From contig OY282560.1 in the NCBI GenBank assembly GCA_958295665.1, forward strand, positions 29,377,992-29,441,991: 64,000 nt of DNA, in the 5' to 3' direction. Each line of letters starts with the position of its first letter. Position 1 is the first letter of the stretch. The stretch is from Tipula vernalis. Its lineage: Eukaryota; Arthropoda; Insecta; Diptera; Tipulidae. A program made the position numbers and the translations under genes. Under the pieces are notes generated by a model. The model had not been told where the DNA came from. It ran no database searches and worked only from the letters and a program-made list of their open reading frames with translations. Below are positions 21,510 through 32,505 of this stretch, in pieces.

Positions 21510-21914
21510 TTAGTTCGCCAATTCAATTGGTATTATTCGTCCATTAGCCTCAGCTACTTTAACTGTGATTTCTTCAGCCGGTTGAATTGGAATAATCAGC
21601 TCACTTGTTTGAATTAAACTTGCGTCTGGCCCCTTTCTTTCTTGCTCCGCTGATATAGATTCATCATGTTCATCATCTTCTGTGCCCCAATATGTTTCTT
21701 CTGTCGTAGTATTATCGGTTATTTTTAATGTTAGCAATTTCAAATCCTTTGCACCCGTTGGTAATAGAATTCCATCTTGTTCGATGTCGGCTATCAATTT
21801 TGCGATTGCTTGCTGATATTTATCACGATCACTTTCTGATGAAGACAATTTGTTGTCCAAAACATCTTTCATAGTTGCATCGGTGAATTTCATTACAAGC
21901 GATTTTAACGACAT
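21510..21914 (-). CDS. Hsp20-derived protein with lost alpha-crystallin core and two IPI motifs (134 aa)
   Basis: It starts MSLKSLVMKFTDATMKDVLD; SDRDKYQQAIAKLIADIEQD followed by GILL aligns with the start of the sHSP at 47319-47969. The next part (KDLKLLTLKITDNTTTEETY, then EDDEHDE) matches only the first strands and the acidic KEDEHGH loop. RHFxRKY through GxLTIKAP is absent. The C-terminus keeps two sHSP-type motifs, SELIIPIQ and GRIIPIE. In sHSPs an I-x-I tail docks in the groove of a neighbour's alpha-crystallin domain. A TATAAAATA box is present on the minus strand near 22030-22040. Chaperone activity is unlikely; an oligomer-binding role is inference. Confidence 0.7.
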   Translation of the reverse strand: MSLKSLVMKFTDATMKDVLDNKLSSSESDRDKYQQAIAKLIADIEQDGILLPTGAKDLKLLTLKITDNTTTEETYWGTEDDEHDESISAEQERKGPDASLIQTSELIIPIQPAEEITVKVAEANGRIIPIELAN

Positions 21915-22039
21915 TTTAGGTTTTGTTTATTGTATTTGATACAACTGTATATTATTGTATAAAACTATTTGAATTTTCACTTTGTTAGGCGGATAAACTG
22001 ATACTGATTATCTCCATCCCAAAAACGTGTATTTTATAC

Positions 22040-23230
22040 TAAAAAAAAAAAATCAAAATACAAAAAAAGAACACGACATACATTTTTACGATTTTCTACT
22101 AAAATACTTTGAGACTATTAATAATCCGTTCGCAAAATTCCATCGTGTGATGTGTGTTTTATGGCTTTTATGACGAAATATTGATGACACAAAATATTTT
22201 GTGTTTACAAAAAAGTTTGTTTCGTTTAATTTTAGATATGCCATAGGCGCAGGAATGAAGTAGGTGTTAGTGACGGTCGAGAATAATCTATATAGGGTTC
22301 GGTCCGGAATTCAGCCACTGTGTACTTCAAGCAGCACAAAAAAAGATCATTTAAAGTGATGCCCCCCACGCACAAAAACGGCAAACCTGCATTTCAAACT
22401 GTCAAATCCAATTTTTGGCAAAATTGCCTGCCTCACTTTGCAACATCAAAATTATTGAAAAATAATTCAAATCTATTAAAGCAGCACCTTATTCTGGCAC
22501 AGTTTTATTATATATTTTGAAGGGCTGTAGCTTGAACTAAGAGGAACCTTTATGTTAGGAGGCCTAGCAGATTTGCTTGGATTCACAGAAAGGTCCATCT
22601 GAGTGATTAATTTAGCTGGGCTGTTGTTATGTGACGTTTGCCAGCATTTTGGTTTACTTTAGAATTATTTTTAGCCAATTCCATAGTCAGCTCATCTCCT
22701 TCCGCTTCTGTGCAAATTCTCGTTGGTTTTCATGTGTTGTTGCTCCATGAATAGCCATGTCAATTATGGTGGTCAGTAGCATTGGCTGTAAATATCCTTT
22801 CACGAAAGATTAGAACAATTACTGAAACATTTCATTTGTACATACATACTCGTATATTCAGGGCTGAAAAAAAAATTTAATTTTATACACTAGATTCTGG
22901 AATTTAATGAAAATCGTTATATTTTGACCCCCAATCAATTGATAATGTTCCCAAATATTGAAACAATACAATGTAACAAAACCGCGAGATTTCGTTATCA
23001 GATCATATAGTGACAGAGGTCTGGTGCGGTATAATTAGCCGGCTAAAACTTAGGGTTGGCGTTGAGATTTCCAGGCATGACTACTATGCTTGAATAACCG
23101 CATATTTAAAAAAAAACTCAAAAAAACTAGAAAACTTTTACGACGACTGCCACATCTCCAGGAGCTAAGGAAATTATAAACCGGGTGCAGTCCGGGTACA
23201 TTTAATTTTTATTTAGTTCGAAATTCGAAT
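22040..23230. other. Intergenic, no gene seen
   Basis: It holds a 66-codon frame at 22320-22520 without a known domain, and otherwise only non-coding AT-rich DNA. Confidence 0.4.
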
Positions 23231-23239
23231 TTGTGTTGG

Positions 23240-23860
23240 AAATGAGATTATAAAATGATTTTCGGATAAAGTTCTGGAATATGGCCAAGTAGGATGGAAC
23301 TTGGCTATTTCTTAATCGGTTTCAGTGAAATTTGACATCCGCGATGGAAATGCGATTCTAAAATGATTTTTTGGTAAAGTTCTGGAATATGGCCAATTAG
23401 GATGGAAGTTGGCTATTCCCTGTGGAACTTGGCGAACAAGAAATACGACCGCAATATTCAAGGAGGTGAGATTGATTTACCTTCAGCAATGTTTGTATGT
23501 TTTGGCTTCAGAGCTATTTGGGCATTTTTCAGGACTAGTTTGTTAAAGAACCGCGAAGTTCCATTCCGATCGGCCATATTCCAGAATTTCATTTAAAAAT
23601 AATATTAGAATCTATCTTCATTATCAGTTATCCAGAACTTCATCCAAAAATCATTTTAGAATCCCATTTCCATCGCAGATGCCAAATTTCACTAAAACCA
23701 GTTAAGAAAATAGCTAAGTTTCATCCTAATTGGCCATATACCAGAACTTCCTCTAAAAATCATTTTAGAATCCCATTTCTAACGCACAGGTGGAATTTCA
23801 TCAAAATCGGTTAAGGAGCAGCCAAGTTCCATCCTAATTGGCCATACATTAGATTTGCTA
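23240..23860. repeat. Dispersed 108-bp repeat, block B, in two opposing orientations
   Basis: Units at 23240-23430 read forward (ATGGCCAAGTAGGATGGAAC; spacing 108 bp between 23282 and 23390). From 23570 to 23860 the same units are inverted (GGCCATATTCCAGAATTTCA, ATCATTTTAGAATCCCATTT). About 140 bp of other sequence separates the arms. Confidence 0.8.
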
Positions 23861-23984
23861 AATACAGGCATATATGCTGGATTAAAGCGATCGATTGCTA
23901 TGTTCGATTCGCGATTCAGCAATCGTAAGCGTCAACACCGTGAATGGTGTTCGTTTAAGCATTTCGAAAGTGAAGTTGTTTCAA

Positions 23985-24095
23985 TATAGTTTGAGATAGC
24001 GATCTGGAACCGTGATGGCGTTTAAAGCGCGAAAATCTCCGCACGGATACCATGATCCGTCCGGTTTCCTCACCATCTGTTTTGAATTTTGTTTT
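23985..24095 (-). pseudogene. gypsy reverse-transcriptase fragment
   Basis: The minus frame reads [20 protein letters not shown] followed by ITVPDRYL, the [23 protein letters not shown] block of Ty3/gypsy reverse transcriptase. It is an isolated scrap of about 37 codons. Confidence 0.75.
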
Positions 24096-24452
24096 GTTTT
24101 TTTATTTAATTTTTAATGTCAATTAATACTTTTATAGCAATAACTAATCCAGTGACCAAAGTACGACGACAATTATCACTTCAATCGACTACGAGAATAC
24201 CAATTTAAAGTTGAAGTGACACGACAATTATCACGTCGAATGAAGTGACGCGACCGAGGGAATAGGGGTATAAAAACATCCACACTAACAATTTAATTTT
24301 TGAATGATGCATTTCTAAATGAGCAGCACATGAATTCTTGATTGCAGCCAATTTTTTACGATGGCCGAGAATGATCAAAATTTTTTATACAAATTTTACT
24401 AAACACTTTCTTGACACAAGAGGAATGATTCAAGAGCCAAAGAGGTTTACAG

Positions 24453-24544
24453 CCCTATTATGATTCTCACCTCACCGAAAAATTTCATACAAATCTAGTC
24501 ACATTTGCATAGTATTTCTCGGTGAGGTGAGAACCATAATAGGG
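24453..24544. mobile_element. 92-bp MITE (CCCTATTATGATT family)
   Basis: The terminal inverted repeat CCCTATTATGATTCTCACCT then CACCGAAAAAT is mirrored at the right end. The terminus is shared with the element at 10901-11013. Confidence 0.75.
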
Positions 24545-24676
24545 GTATAAACAATAAAATACAGTAGTTTTATAGGAATGTGTTAATAGAATTCAAACTG
24601 ATAAATATTTTTATTTTATTCAAACAATAAATTATAACATAATTAGCCACCATAATTAACTCCACTAGTGAACGCT

Positions 24677-25237
24677 TTATTTCTCGGTTTTTTTAATTGG
24701 TTTTATTGATAGGTGTGCGGGCCCCGTGTATTGGATTTGTATCTTCCGCTCATTAGATTCATTCTCTTGAGATTTTGGTGGCGCTTTAATTGTGAGTATA
24801 CCATCTGACGAAAGTAATGAGACAACATCTTTTACATCACACTGTTTTGGCAGTTCATATCGGCGTACGAAATGACGATAAATTTGGCCATGCTCATCTT
24901 CTTTCACCTCGTGTTTACCTTCGACCACAATTGAATTGTTAACAGTTTTTACAGTTATTTCATTGGGTTGAAAACGGTGTACATCCATACATAATTTGAA
25001 GCCATCTTTATCGATTATGGATTTTGTTAAATTGGCTGCTTGACGAGGATTTCGTCGTGGTACACAGTGATGTCGTTGATAAATGTCGGGTAATAAATTT
25101 GAATGCATCATACTGGGTTGGCGGGTATCGAGAGAATGGTAAATTTGTTCTGGATGAAACCTATGCCCAAATTCATCTTCAAATACTTTTTCAAATTTAT
25201 TTCCAAATGGATCGTCTAACAGTGGCAGTACCGACAT
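24677..25237 (-). CDS. Small heat-shock protein, Hsp20/alpha-crystallin family (186 aa)
   Basis: A complete sHSP with an extended N-terminal arm (MSVLPLLDDPFGNKFEKVFE, DEFGHRFHPEQ, with an internal repeat of the FG-x-x-F theme). The alpha-crystallin domain is about 78-155 ([50 protein letters not shown]), followed by KIQIQYTGPAHLSIKP. The loop has HEVKEDEHGQ where siblings have [10 protein letters not shown]. The ATG at 25237 is the family start. Upstream are TATATAAG (25367-25375), a TCAGTA initiator and the HSE-like core (25389-25406). It is closest to the fragment at 1-139. Confidence 0.95.
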   Translation of the reverse strand: MSVLPLLDDPFGNKFEKVFEDEFGHRFHPEQIYHSLDTRQPSMMHSNLLPDIYQRHHCVPRRNPRQAANLTKSIIDKDGFKLCMDVHRFQPNEITVKTVNNSIVVEGKHEVKEDEHGQIYRHFVRRYELPKQCDVKDVVSLLSSDGILTIKAPPKSQENESNERKIQIQYTGPAHLSIKPIKKTEK

Positions 25238-25366
25238 TTTGCTATTTTATTAGTTTCACACCACAAAAACTTTTTATTAATTTTTCTATTTTATTTGTTT
25301 TATTTATAATATTGGTTCGATCGACTTTTAGCTTTGCTACTGAATGCCTGTCTCGCCCAAAATGTG

Positions 25367-25406
25367 CTTATATAGGATTTTGAGCTGGGGTAGAAAGAAC
25401 GAGAAA
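25367..25406 (-). promoter_or_regulatory. Hsp20 promoter: HSE-like core and TATA box
   Basis: On the minus strand TTTCTCGTTCTTTCTACC (25389-25406) precedes TATATAAG (25367-25375), upstream of 24677-25237. Confidence 0.7.
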
Positions 25407-25409
25407 ATG

Positions 25410-26600
25410 CATCAATGAAACGCAATAATAATAAAAATTTGCGTGATCACGTCGAATTCTCGAATTTTCGTCATATTTATTTACCCTCTCCAAAGAATTT
25501 TATTTTTTTTTAATACAAAAATAAAATTGGGTAGATATGTATGTCGTTTTCGATTCCTTTAATTGCACAAGAAAATCGAATTGCCCGTTTTTGTGTCTAA
25601 GAAAAATATTGTTGAACTTAACCCATAAAACTTATTATTTGACGCTTTCAATAAACCCAAATCGAACAAAAAATTTAAAAAAGTCGTTCATAATGACAGT
25701 ACTACCTAGTTGTTCGTATTAGTAGAAGAGGGGAAAATCTACCAAAAAGAAGTGACCACTCAAGCAAAAAAATCAGTCCTTTGCGCACAGATCGATTTTT
25801 CTTGGTGAATCGAGAACGACATTAGTTATTTGGAGACGGTAAAAAGACGACGAAAATTCAAAAATTCTTAATCACGGATAGCAAATTTAGTTTTAAAGTA
25901 ACAGGTATTTTGGCGTCATCGTAGACAAGGATGCAAAAACTGATCATGCTCGAGTTAAATTGTTCTGCATTTAAACACGAAACGATTGATTTGGTCTTCT
26001 GACAGTTGTTTCATTTTAAAAATTCCTCATACCGTCGTTCTTTGTTGCTTATTTCTCGTTTATTTTCTTCACATTCCATTAGCATAAAATTTTGTTCGTG
26101 ATTTACATTAGCATGCAAATCCATGCGTTAGTATTACAATAACAAAACAAACAATTCTCATCGCCACTTTTATGGTTTTGTGAGTTACGTCAAAATAATT
26201 ATCCAAATTACGCACTTTGTCTCAAGGTAACACTTTTGAATCCTAATCGAAACAGTCGACCCAAATTGAAAGATATAATTTCTGAAATTTTAAGAATTTG
26301 AAGAATTATAATAAGTAGAATGTGAATTCAAGCGGCTTCAGTTCATTTTTCCCGTTAAGATGACGTATTCCTAGAAAACCATGTTTGCTTGTATGCCTTG
26401 AATGCCTATTAATCAATATAATGTACATAAATATTTTTGTTTCGCATGACTTTAACTCTCAACAATAAAAGTACTATACATAGTTGCAACAGCTGATTAT
26501 TTGTTTATGCATCTAACCTGTTTATTACGGAAATAAACAAAAATCGACTACAAAAATTTCCATTGTTTACGTTTTACATATGAATCTTTCTCAAAACATG
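25410..26600. other. Intergenic region, no gene recognised
   Basis: AT-rich; short frames only. It separates the divergent Hsp20 genes at 24677 and 27104. Confidence 0.4.
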
Positions 26601-26605
26601 TTTTC

Positions 26606-26632
26606 GAGAGAGAGAGAGAGAGAGAGAGAGAG
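26606..26632. repeat. (GA)n microsatellite
   Basis: About 13 perfect GA units, roughly 310 bp upstream of the HSE-like core of the next Hsp20 gene. GA tracts bind GAGA factor at fly heat-shock promoters, but a role here is inference. Confidence 0.85.
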
Positions 26633-26943
26633 TGATAAAACGAGAAGGTTTTTCGAGAATGTTTTGCTTTTGTCCTGTTCTAGGAAATTTCCATTTGCCT
26701 ACAAATTTTTTTGCACGTACGCATTTTGTTTTGATTAATTACGTAGAATGCAAATGCAACATAAACAAACAATACATAAAAACAGCTGGCATAATTTACG
26801 ACTTTCCATGCCGTTGTCAAAAAAAAATCACAAAATTTCTTGCGAGAGTGAGATACCTAACTAATATGCGTATATTTATGCCTGTTGCTTTATTTACCTT
26901 TCAACTTACGAATACATTTCGTTATTTTGTTTCATTTACCCAT

Positions 26944-27006
26944 TTTCTCGTTCTTTCTACCTAATATTCTATATAAACCCTTATTGGGCGAGATATCCAT
27001 TCAGTA
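26944..27006 (+). promoter_or_regulatory. Hsp20 promoter: HSE-like core, TATA box and initiator
   Basis: TTTCTCGTTCTTTCTACC (26944-26961), TATATAAA (26970-26977) and TCAGTA (27001-27006) are the cleanest example of the shared promoter layout. Confidence 0.75.
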
Positions 27007-27103
27007 GAAAACTAAAAGTGGAATTAAAATAAATATTATTTTAAACAAAATAAAATTTAAAGTTTTGTGAAATTTGCCGCATTAAGTGAACAAAACAAAC
27101 AAA

Positions 27104-27688
27104 ATGTCGTTACTGCCATACTTCGACGAGCCATTTGTTGGAGATTTATTTGATACAAATCCATTTGGATTAGTAGATCCATTTGATGATTATGGCGATG
27201 CATTTGGGTATGGATGGGAACCAGAACGATTTTATCGTAGAGGTCGTCAACCTAGTTTATGGCCAGACATTTATAACCGAAGATCACGTCGACCGGCCAA
27301 TTTAATAAAGGGCAAAATTGGTAAAGATGGTTTCCAAGCGTGTGTAAACGTGGAACATTTCCAACCAAATGAAATAACGGTCAAAGCAGTTGATAATTCA
27401 GTTGTAGTTGAAGGTAAACATGAGGAAAAAGAAGATGAACATGGTCACATTCATCGTCATTTCATAAGACGTTATGAACTGCCAGAAGAGGTTGATATTA
27501 ATAATGTTGCTACATCACTTTCATCGGATGGTATACTTACAATTAAAGCGCCACCAAAAGCTAAAGCGATTGAATCGAATGAGCGGGTCATTCCAATTGA
27601 ACAAACGGGACCAGCACGACGTTCGATCAAACAAAAGAAAACGACTGGTAAAGATAAGGCCATTGGTGGAGAAACAATGGCCGAATAA
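27104..27688 (+). CDS. Small heat-shock protein, Hsp20/alpha-crystallin family (194 aa)
   Basis: The ATG at 27104 (CAAAATGTCG) gives MSLLPYFDEPFVGDLFDTNP, the family start; the frame is open further upstream from a GTG, which I do not use. The N-terminal arm is the longest among the plain siblings, with repeated (N/V)PFG and DPF/DYGD segments. The alpha-crystallin domain is about 74-151 ([50 protein letters not shown]), followed by RVIPIEQTGPARRS with the IPI motif, and a basic tail. The promoter is at 26944-27006, and AATAAA occurs at about 27770. Expected role: stress-induced holdase in cytosol. Confidence 0.96.
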   Translation: MSLLPYFDEPFVGDLFDTNPFGLVDPFDDYGDAFGYGWEPERFYRRGRQPSLWPDIYNRRSRRPANLIKGKIGKDGFQACVNVEHFQPNEITVKAVDNSVVVEGKHEEKEDEHGHIHRHFIRRYELPEEVDINNVATSLSSDGILTIKAPPKAKAIESNERVIPIEQTGPARRSIKQKKTTGKDKAIGGETMAE

Positions 27689-27829
27689 TTTATTAGAAAT
27701 AATGTGTTTCGTTTGTTTTTTTTAATTACGTTTTTGTAATTGCCTAATTTAAATTTATGTTTTGAATGAAATAAAAATATTTATCGGTTTGAATTCTGTT
27801 AACATTTCTGTAAACGTGTGTGTATTTTA

Positions 27830-28230
27830 TTTTAATCGGTCTGGAGAATCATTGTAAGTGGGTTAATTAATGAACACCCTAATTATCGTAGCGTCACGTC
27901 ATTTTTCACGACTTGTGTAGTCACACCAATGATTTTGACATCTTGTGTCGAATTCCTTGGACGTGTTCGAAGTTTGTGGACTCAAATAGGAATTTAATAC
28001 ATCGAAGACTCGGTCACGTTCGAATCGAATTCTCAAATAGCCCCTCAGCTGTAATAATTATGGCATTCACCCTTTCGATCGACAATCGACACGATTCTGG
28101 GGCCCTATAATCGAAATTGAAAATCACCTCAATTTAAATGTGACATCATAGAGATAATTGGTACATATGGTATACATAAGACATTTACTTGGCACATACT
28201 TGGCAGATATGTAAATATAAGACATTTATT
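27830..28230. other. Non-coding spacer with terminal-repeat-like motifs
   Basis: Scattered motifs (CACCCTAATTATCGTAGCG; GGGGCCCTATAATCGAAATT) resemble ends of the CCCTATTATGATT and GGGGCCTATTCTCG MITEs, but no complete element could be delimited. Confidence 0.35.
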
Positions 28231-28785
28231 TGGAACTTGGCCATGTCTTATCCGATTTTGATGAAATTCAGCATGCACGATCGAAATGGGATTCTAAAAT
28301 GATTTTTAGATACATTTCTGGAATATGGCCAATTAGGAAGGTACTTGGCCATTTTTTATCCGATTTTGGTGAAATTTAACATGTGGGTTGCAAATGGGTT
28401 TTTATTTCTCAACCAATCATGATGAAATTCGACATGTACGTTGCGAATGGGATTCTAAAACTATTTTTAGATGAAGTTCTGGAACATGGCCAAATATGAT
28501 GGAACTGGCCTATTTATCAACCGATCAAGATGAAATTTGACATGTGATTTTGAAATGGGGTTTTCATATGATTTTTGGATGAAGTTCTGAAATATGGCCA
28601 ATTAGGAAGGAACTTGGCCATTTCTCATCCGATATTGTTGAAATTCGACATGTGCGATGGAAATGGGATTCTAAAATAATTTTTGGATGAAGTTCCGAAA
28701 TATGGCCAAGTATGATGGAACTTGCTTAGCTCTCAACTAAATATGATGAAATTTAACATGTGCGTTGCAAATGGGATTCTACACT
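28230..28785 (+). repeat. Dispersed 108-bp tandem repeat, block C
   Basis: Successive ATGGCCAA sites at 28487, 28595 and 28703 are exactly 108 bp apart. Units contain GATTTTTGGATGAAGTTCTG, GATGGAACTTGG and GAAATTTGACATGTGCG. The copia LTR at 28792 abuts its right edge. Confidence 0.85.
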
Positions 28786-28791
28786 TCCATT

Positions 28792-29016
28792 TGTCGATTA
28801 TATGTGTAATTATGGGTAAATAACTTAATAACTTCGGATGTTTAATGGACAAAAGTATTTATTGTTAATCACAAAGTAATGAAAAAAAAACACATGTTCT
28901 TAGCTCTCTTCGATGGATCGAATAATAATAAAAAAATTATGTGTACCTTGAACAAACCATAAAACTAACTAGTGCTGCCATCTAGGGAATAAACAGCGAG
29001 TGATATCCATAAAACA
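28792..29016 (-). repeat. copia-2 3' LTR
   Basis: 225 bp with TG...CA ends; matches 32506-32728. Confidence 0.9.
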
Positions 29017-29291
29017 CAATTTACACCCCTATTCAGGATTTACACCCCTATTGAGGGGTTTCATTTCAAAAATACAGTATGCAAAAGTTATGAATCCTCT
29101 TCAAGTTTGTAGCATATTCTGTTGCGATGAAATTCGAAGATTCTTCTTTCCAAGGGTTTGGTGAGGATATCTGCTGGCTGTTCCTTGGTGTTGATGTATT
29201 TGAGTTGAAAAACTTTCTTGTCATACTGTTCTCGGATGTAGTGATATTGTCAATTCAAGCGTACTTTTATTGTCAATATAGAGAGTTGTAG

Positions 29292-30046
29292 CTATATTTT
29301 GACCAAACTAATTCCTTGACTGTTTGAAAAGCTGCAATGTATTCCGAATAAGTGGTAGAGGTGGCGACTGTAGACTGTCTTTGAGAACACCAAAATACAA
29401 CACCAAATAACTATAAATCCTGTAGTTGATTTATTGCTTGTTTCAATATCTCCTGCAAAATCTGCATCACTGTAACCACATAACGATAATGATTTCTGCT
29501 TCTTAAAGTGCAAACCATAATCAACAGTTCCTTTTAGATACTTCATTATTATTCTCTTGACTGCATTCCAATGCAATTTCGTTGGTTTTTCCACATATCG
29601 ACTAACCATACTGACCGAAAAGAATATATCTGGTCTCGTACCTTTTGATAAATATAACAAGCTGCCCACAGCTTCTCTATAGGGAGCAGTTGTTAACTCA
29701 GTCTTCTCATTATCATTTACATTCAACTGTTGATGTGGATCGGCTGGTATTGCAAGAGCGTTTGCTTGCTCTAAATTAAATTTATTGAGAATTTTTCTTG
29801 TGTAGGCCGTAAGAGAATAGAGCCATCGTTTTATCTTTCAATCTGTAAACCAAGGTAAGTATCAGCATCACCAGAAGTGATATCAAATTCTTTCTGAAGT
29901 GCACACAAGAAATCATTCACAGTCTCTTCGTCGATTCCAGTTACTAGTCTATCATCTATATAGATGCTCACTAGGAGTATTATCAGATTATTTTTGATTA
30001 ACATGTACATATATACAAGGATCAGCCTTTGATTGTTTGAGTCCAT
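29292..30046 (-). pseudogene. copia-2 RT end and RNase H remnant
   Basis: VSIYIDDRLVTG (the catalytic YVDD box as YIDD) and FDITSGDADTYLGLQIER lie at 29831-30046. PYREAVGSLLYLSKGTRPDI, LHWNAVKRIIMKYLKGTVDY and CGYSDADFAGDIETSNKSTT lie at 29292-29726. Most of the RT palm is missing: only about 67 bp separate the start of RT (WKQAMEEKMNSLKT, 30113) from the YIDD segment, where about 150 codons are expected. Confidence 0.85.
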
Positions 30047-30112
30047 AGTCTGTTAGAAAAACTTTTATTCTTTGGTTCCAACATCTAGACGATTAACGTA
30101 AACCATATAAAC

Positions 30113-31147
30113 TTAGGTTTTTAAGGAATTCATTTTCTCCTCCATAGCTTGTTTCCACTCTTGTGCATTCGTACCATTTACTGCTTGTTGAAAAGTCAGC
30201 AGTTCTTCTGGGTTTAAAATGCAATAATCACAGACATTATCTAAATCTACTTCGTAGTCTTCTAATTTCTTTGGTTTATTTAGTTTGGATCGATCTCTTA
30301 GTTGTATCCCTGTACTCCTTTCGGCTTCTGGCGTACAAAATTTCTCATTTTCTTCTTCTGAATCAGATAATTGGTTAGGTAACTCAAGATTTTCTAAATT
30401 TTCTTCAATTTGCTCGTCATCTTTTCTTTCAGCCTGACTATTTTTGAATTGTGTATTTTCTTCTTCAGGGAGATACAATAGTGCTTGATTTTGATTTTCT
30501 TTAGTAGATTCCATTAATTTTCCTGTATAGATAATATCTGGTCGCTTGTTGTACCAAATTTCATATGGTGATTTATTCTTAATGCTACTGGTTCCTGTGC
30601 AGTTCAAAATATAAACGGCAGTGTTTACTGCTTCTGCCCAGATTTTAAGTTCAAATTTTGCAGCATGTAGCATTGTACGATCAGCTTCTACAACAGTTCG
30701 GTTTTCACGTTCTATTTTGCCATTTTGCTCAGGGCAATAGACTACTGAATTTTGGTGAGAAATTCCATATTCTTTCATCAATTTTGTGACTTCTTGATTG
30801 ACAAATTCCAGGCCATTGTCAGATCTAAAAATTTCTATTCCTCTGGGGCAATGTTTTTCTGTTTTCTTTATAAAGTCTTTTAGACACTCCAGTACGTCTG
30901 ATTTTGCACCCAAGTAATATACGGTTCTGTAATGTGAGTAATCATCCTTTAATTGAAGAAAATACTTTGAACCTGTGAATGACTTTACTGGTAGTGGTCC
31001 ACACACATCTGCGTGGATTATTTGGCCAATACGACTAGTTTTTGTACTGCTTTGCTGAGGAAAAGGTAGTCGATGGATTTTACTTAATGCGCAAGGCTCA
31101 CAGACTATTTTGTCATCTCCTCTTGGATTAATGTCATAATTTTTCAA
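30113..31147 (-). pseudogene. copia-2 integrase
   Basis: The frame has CEPCALSKIHRLPF (zinc-binding end), IIHADVCGPLPVKSFTGSKY, LKDDYSHYRTVYYL, EIFRSDNGLEFVNQEV and NGKIERENRTVVEADRTML. These are the D, D and E neighbourhoods of the core, followed by a spacer rich in acidic residues and the very start of RT. Confidence 0.88.
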
Positions 31148-31239
31148 AATTTTTTTAAACTTGAGTGTAGTTTTGATGAGCTAATTTTTGATGCCATTCT
31201 TGAAAGGAACTTTTCTCAGCAATACATGCTTAATATTCA

Positions 31240-32372
31240 TCAGCACTTTCTTTGCCATTTTTTGTGACATTCTGTCCATTTTTCTCTATTAAATGCTGAA
31301 ATGTTTATGCTACCTCTACCTTTGCCTGAAATGGTTTCTCCGTCTCCTATTTTTATTTTGATGTCATTTTTCATTGGTGTGTAGTTTATGAACCACTCTA
31401 GTTTATGAGTCATGTGATCGCTCGCTCCAGTGTCCATATACCAGGCCTCGACTGTAGTTTTCACTGTCTTTTGTACTGAGGCAAATGCTTCGCTTATAAG
31501 AGCTTCTGCTACCTCTCTCTTCTCTTGAAACTTTGGAATTTTTAAATTTTTATTGTTTACTTTTTGGATTGTCCCAACATTCTGCTGCCCAATGTCCAGG
31601 TTTATGACAAAAATTACATTTTCCAGGTTTTCTTTTTGTATTTTTTTGGTCATCGTTTTTATTCTTAACATACTGAGTATTTTTGTTACCAATATTATTC
31701 TTGGAAAAATGATTCTTACTGCGTACTCTTACATTGGAAGCAAGTGCATTAACTTCTACTTCTCTTTGACTTTGTCTCATCTCTTCAATTATCAATTTCG
31801 AGGTTAGGTTGGCTAACGTTCTATCGGTGGTAGCCGTTGATTCTCAGGCACGGATAAAATGGTCAAAATTTGGTGGCAAAGTTAGGAGAATTTTGGTCAT
31901 TACTCCCTTATCTTCAATTTTCTCTCCCATTGCTTGTAGTCTATTAGATATATCTTCAATTTTTGAGATATGCTGCAATATCATGTGAAGGATCTTTTGC
32001 CAATGTAAACCACTTTTGCTGTAAAATGTGGATTCTAGATTCTGATTTTTGTTCATATATATTGGTTAGCTTTTTCCACATTGCCTCGGAATCCTCCGAG
32101 GTCAAAATATGCATCATCGTTTGTTCAGATATTTTGGTAACAATTACCTTTTGCGCCAGCCCGTCGGTTTTATTCCATTTACGTATCGCTTCGGCATTTT
32201 CTTTTTTTTCATCAGCCGTCGCGTCTGTTGCCACGGGTGCAGGTTGTTTGTTTGTGCCATTTACTATGTCCCATGCTACAATTGACTTCAAAATTATCTG
32301 AATCTGGAATTTCCATAGATTCCAGTTTTCAATTCCTTGTAATTTGCTTACTCTGGACAATTCTGAATCCAT
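31240..32372 (-). pseudogene. copia-2 Gag and protease, frameshifted
   Basis: MDSELSRVSKLQGIENWNLW starts Gag (ATG 32372). The CCHC knuckle CNFCHKPGHWAAEC (31550-31795) and protease motif WYMDTGASDHMTHK (31240-31692) are in other frames. At least three frameshifts are needed to join the parts. Confidence 0.85.
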
Positions 32373-32491
32373 CTTCTTAACAATTTTGGTCGACGGTTAC
32401 AATTTTCACTTCGCACACGGCTGGATATAACCTCTCAAAATTTTGTCTTATTTTCACTTTTATTTCCGAAAATATTACCCAAAACACGTTT

Positions 32492-32505
32492 CTGGGTCCA
32501 TAACC
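32492..32505 (-). other. copia-2 primer-binding site
   Basis: GGTTATGGACCCAG on the minus strand directly abuts the LTR end at 32506. It is the half initiator tRNA-Met site with one change from the first copia. Confidence 0.85.

Noticed and set aside
27086..27103. Six extra N-terminal codons (GTG start) before MSLLPYF
   Set aside because: The family start MSLLP at ATG 27104 has a good context and matches all siblings; GTG initiation is not expected in an insect gene.
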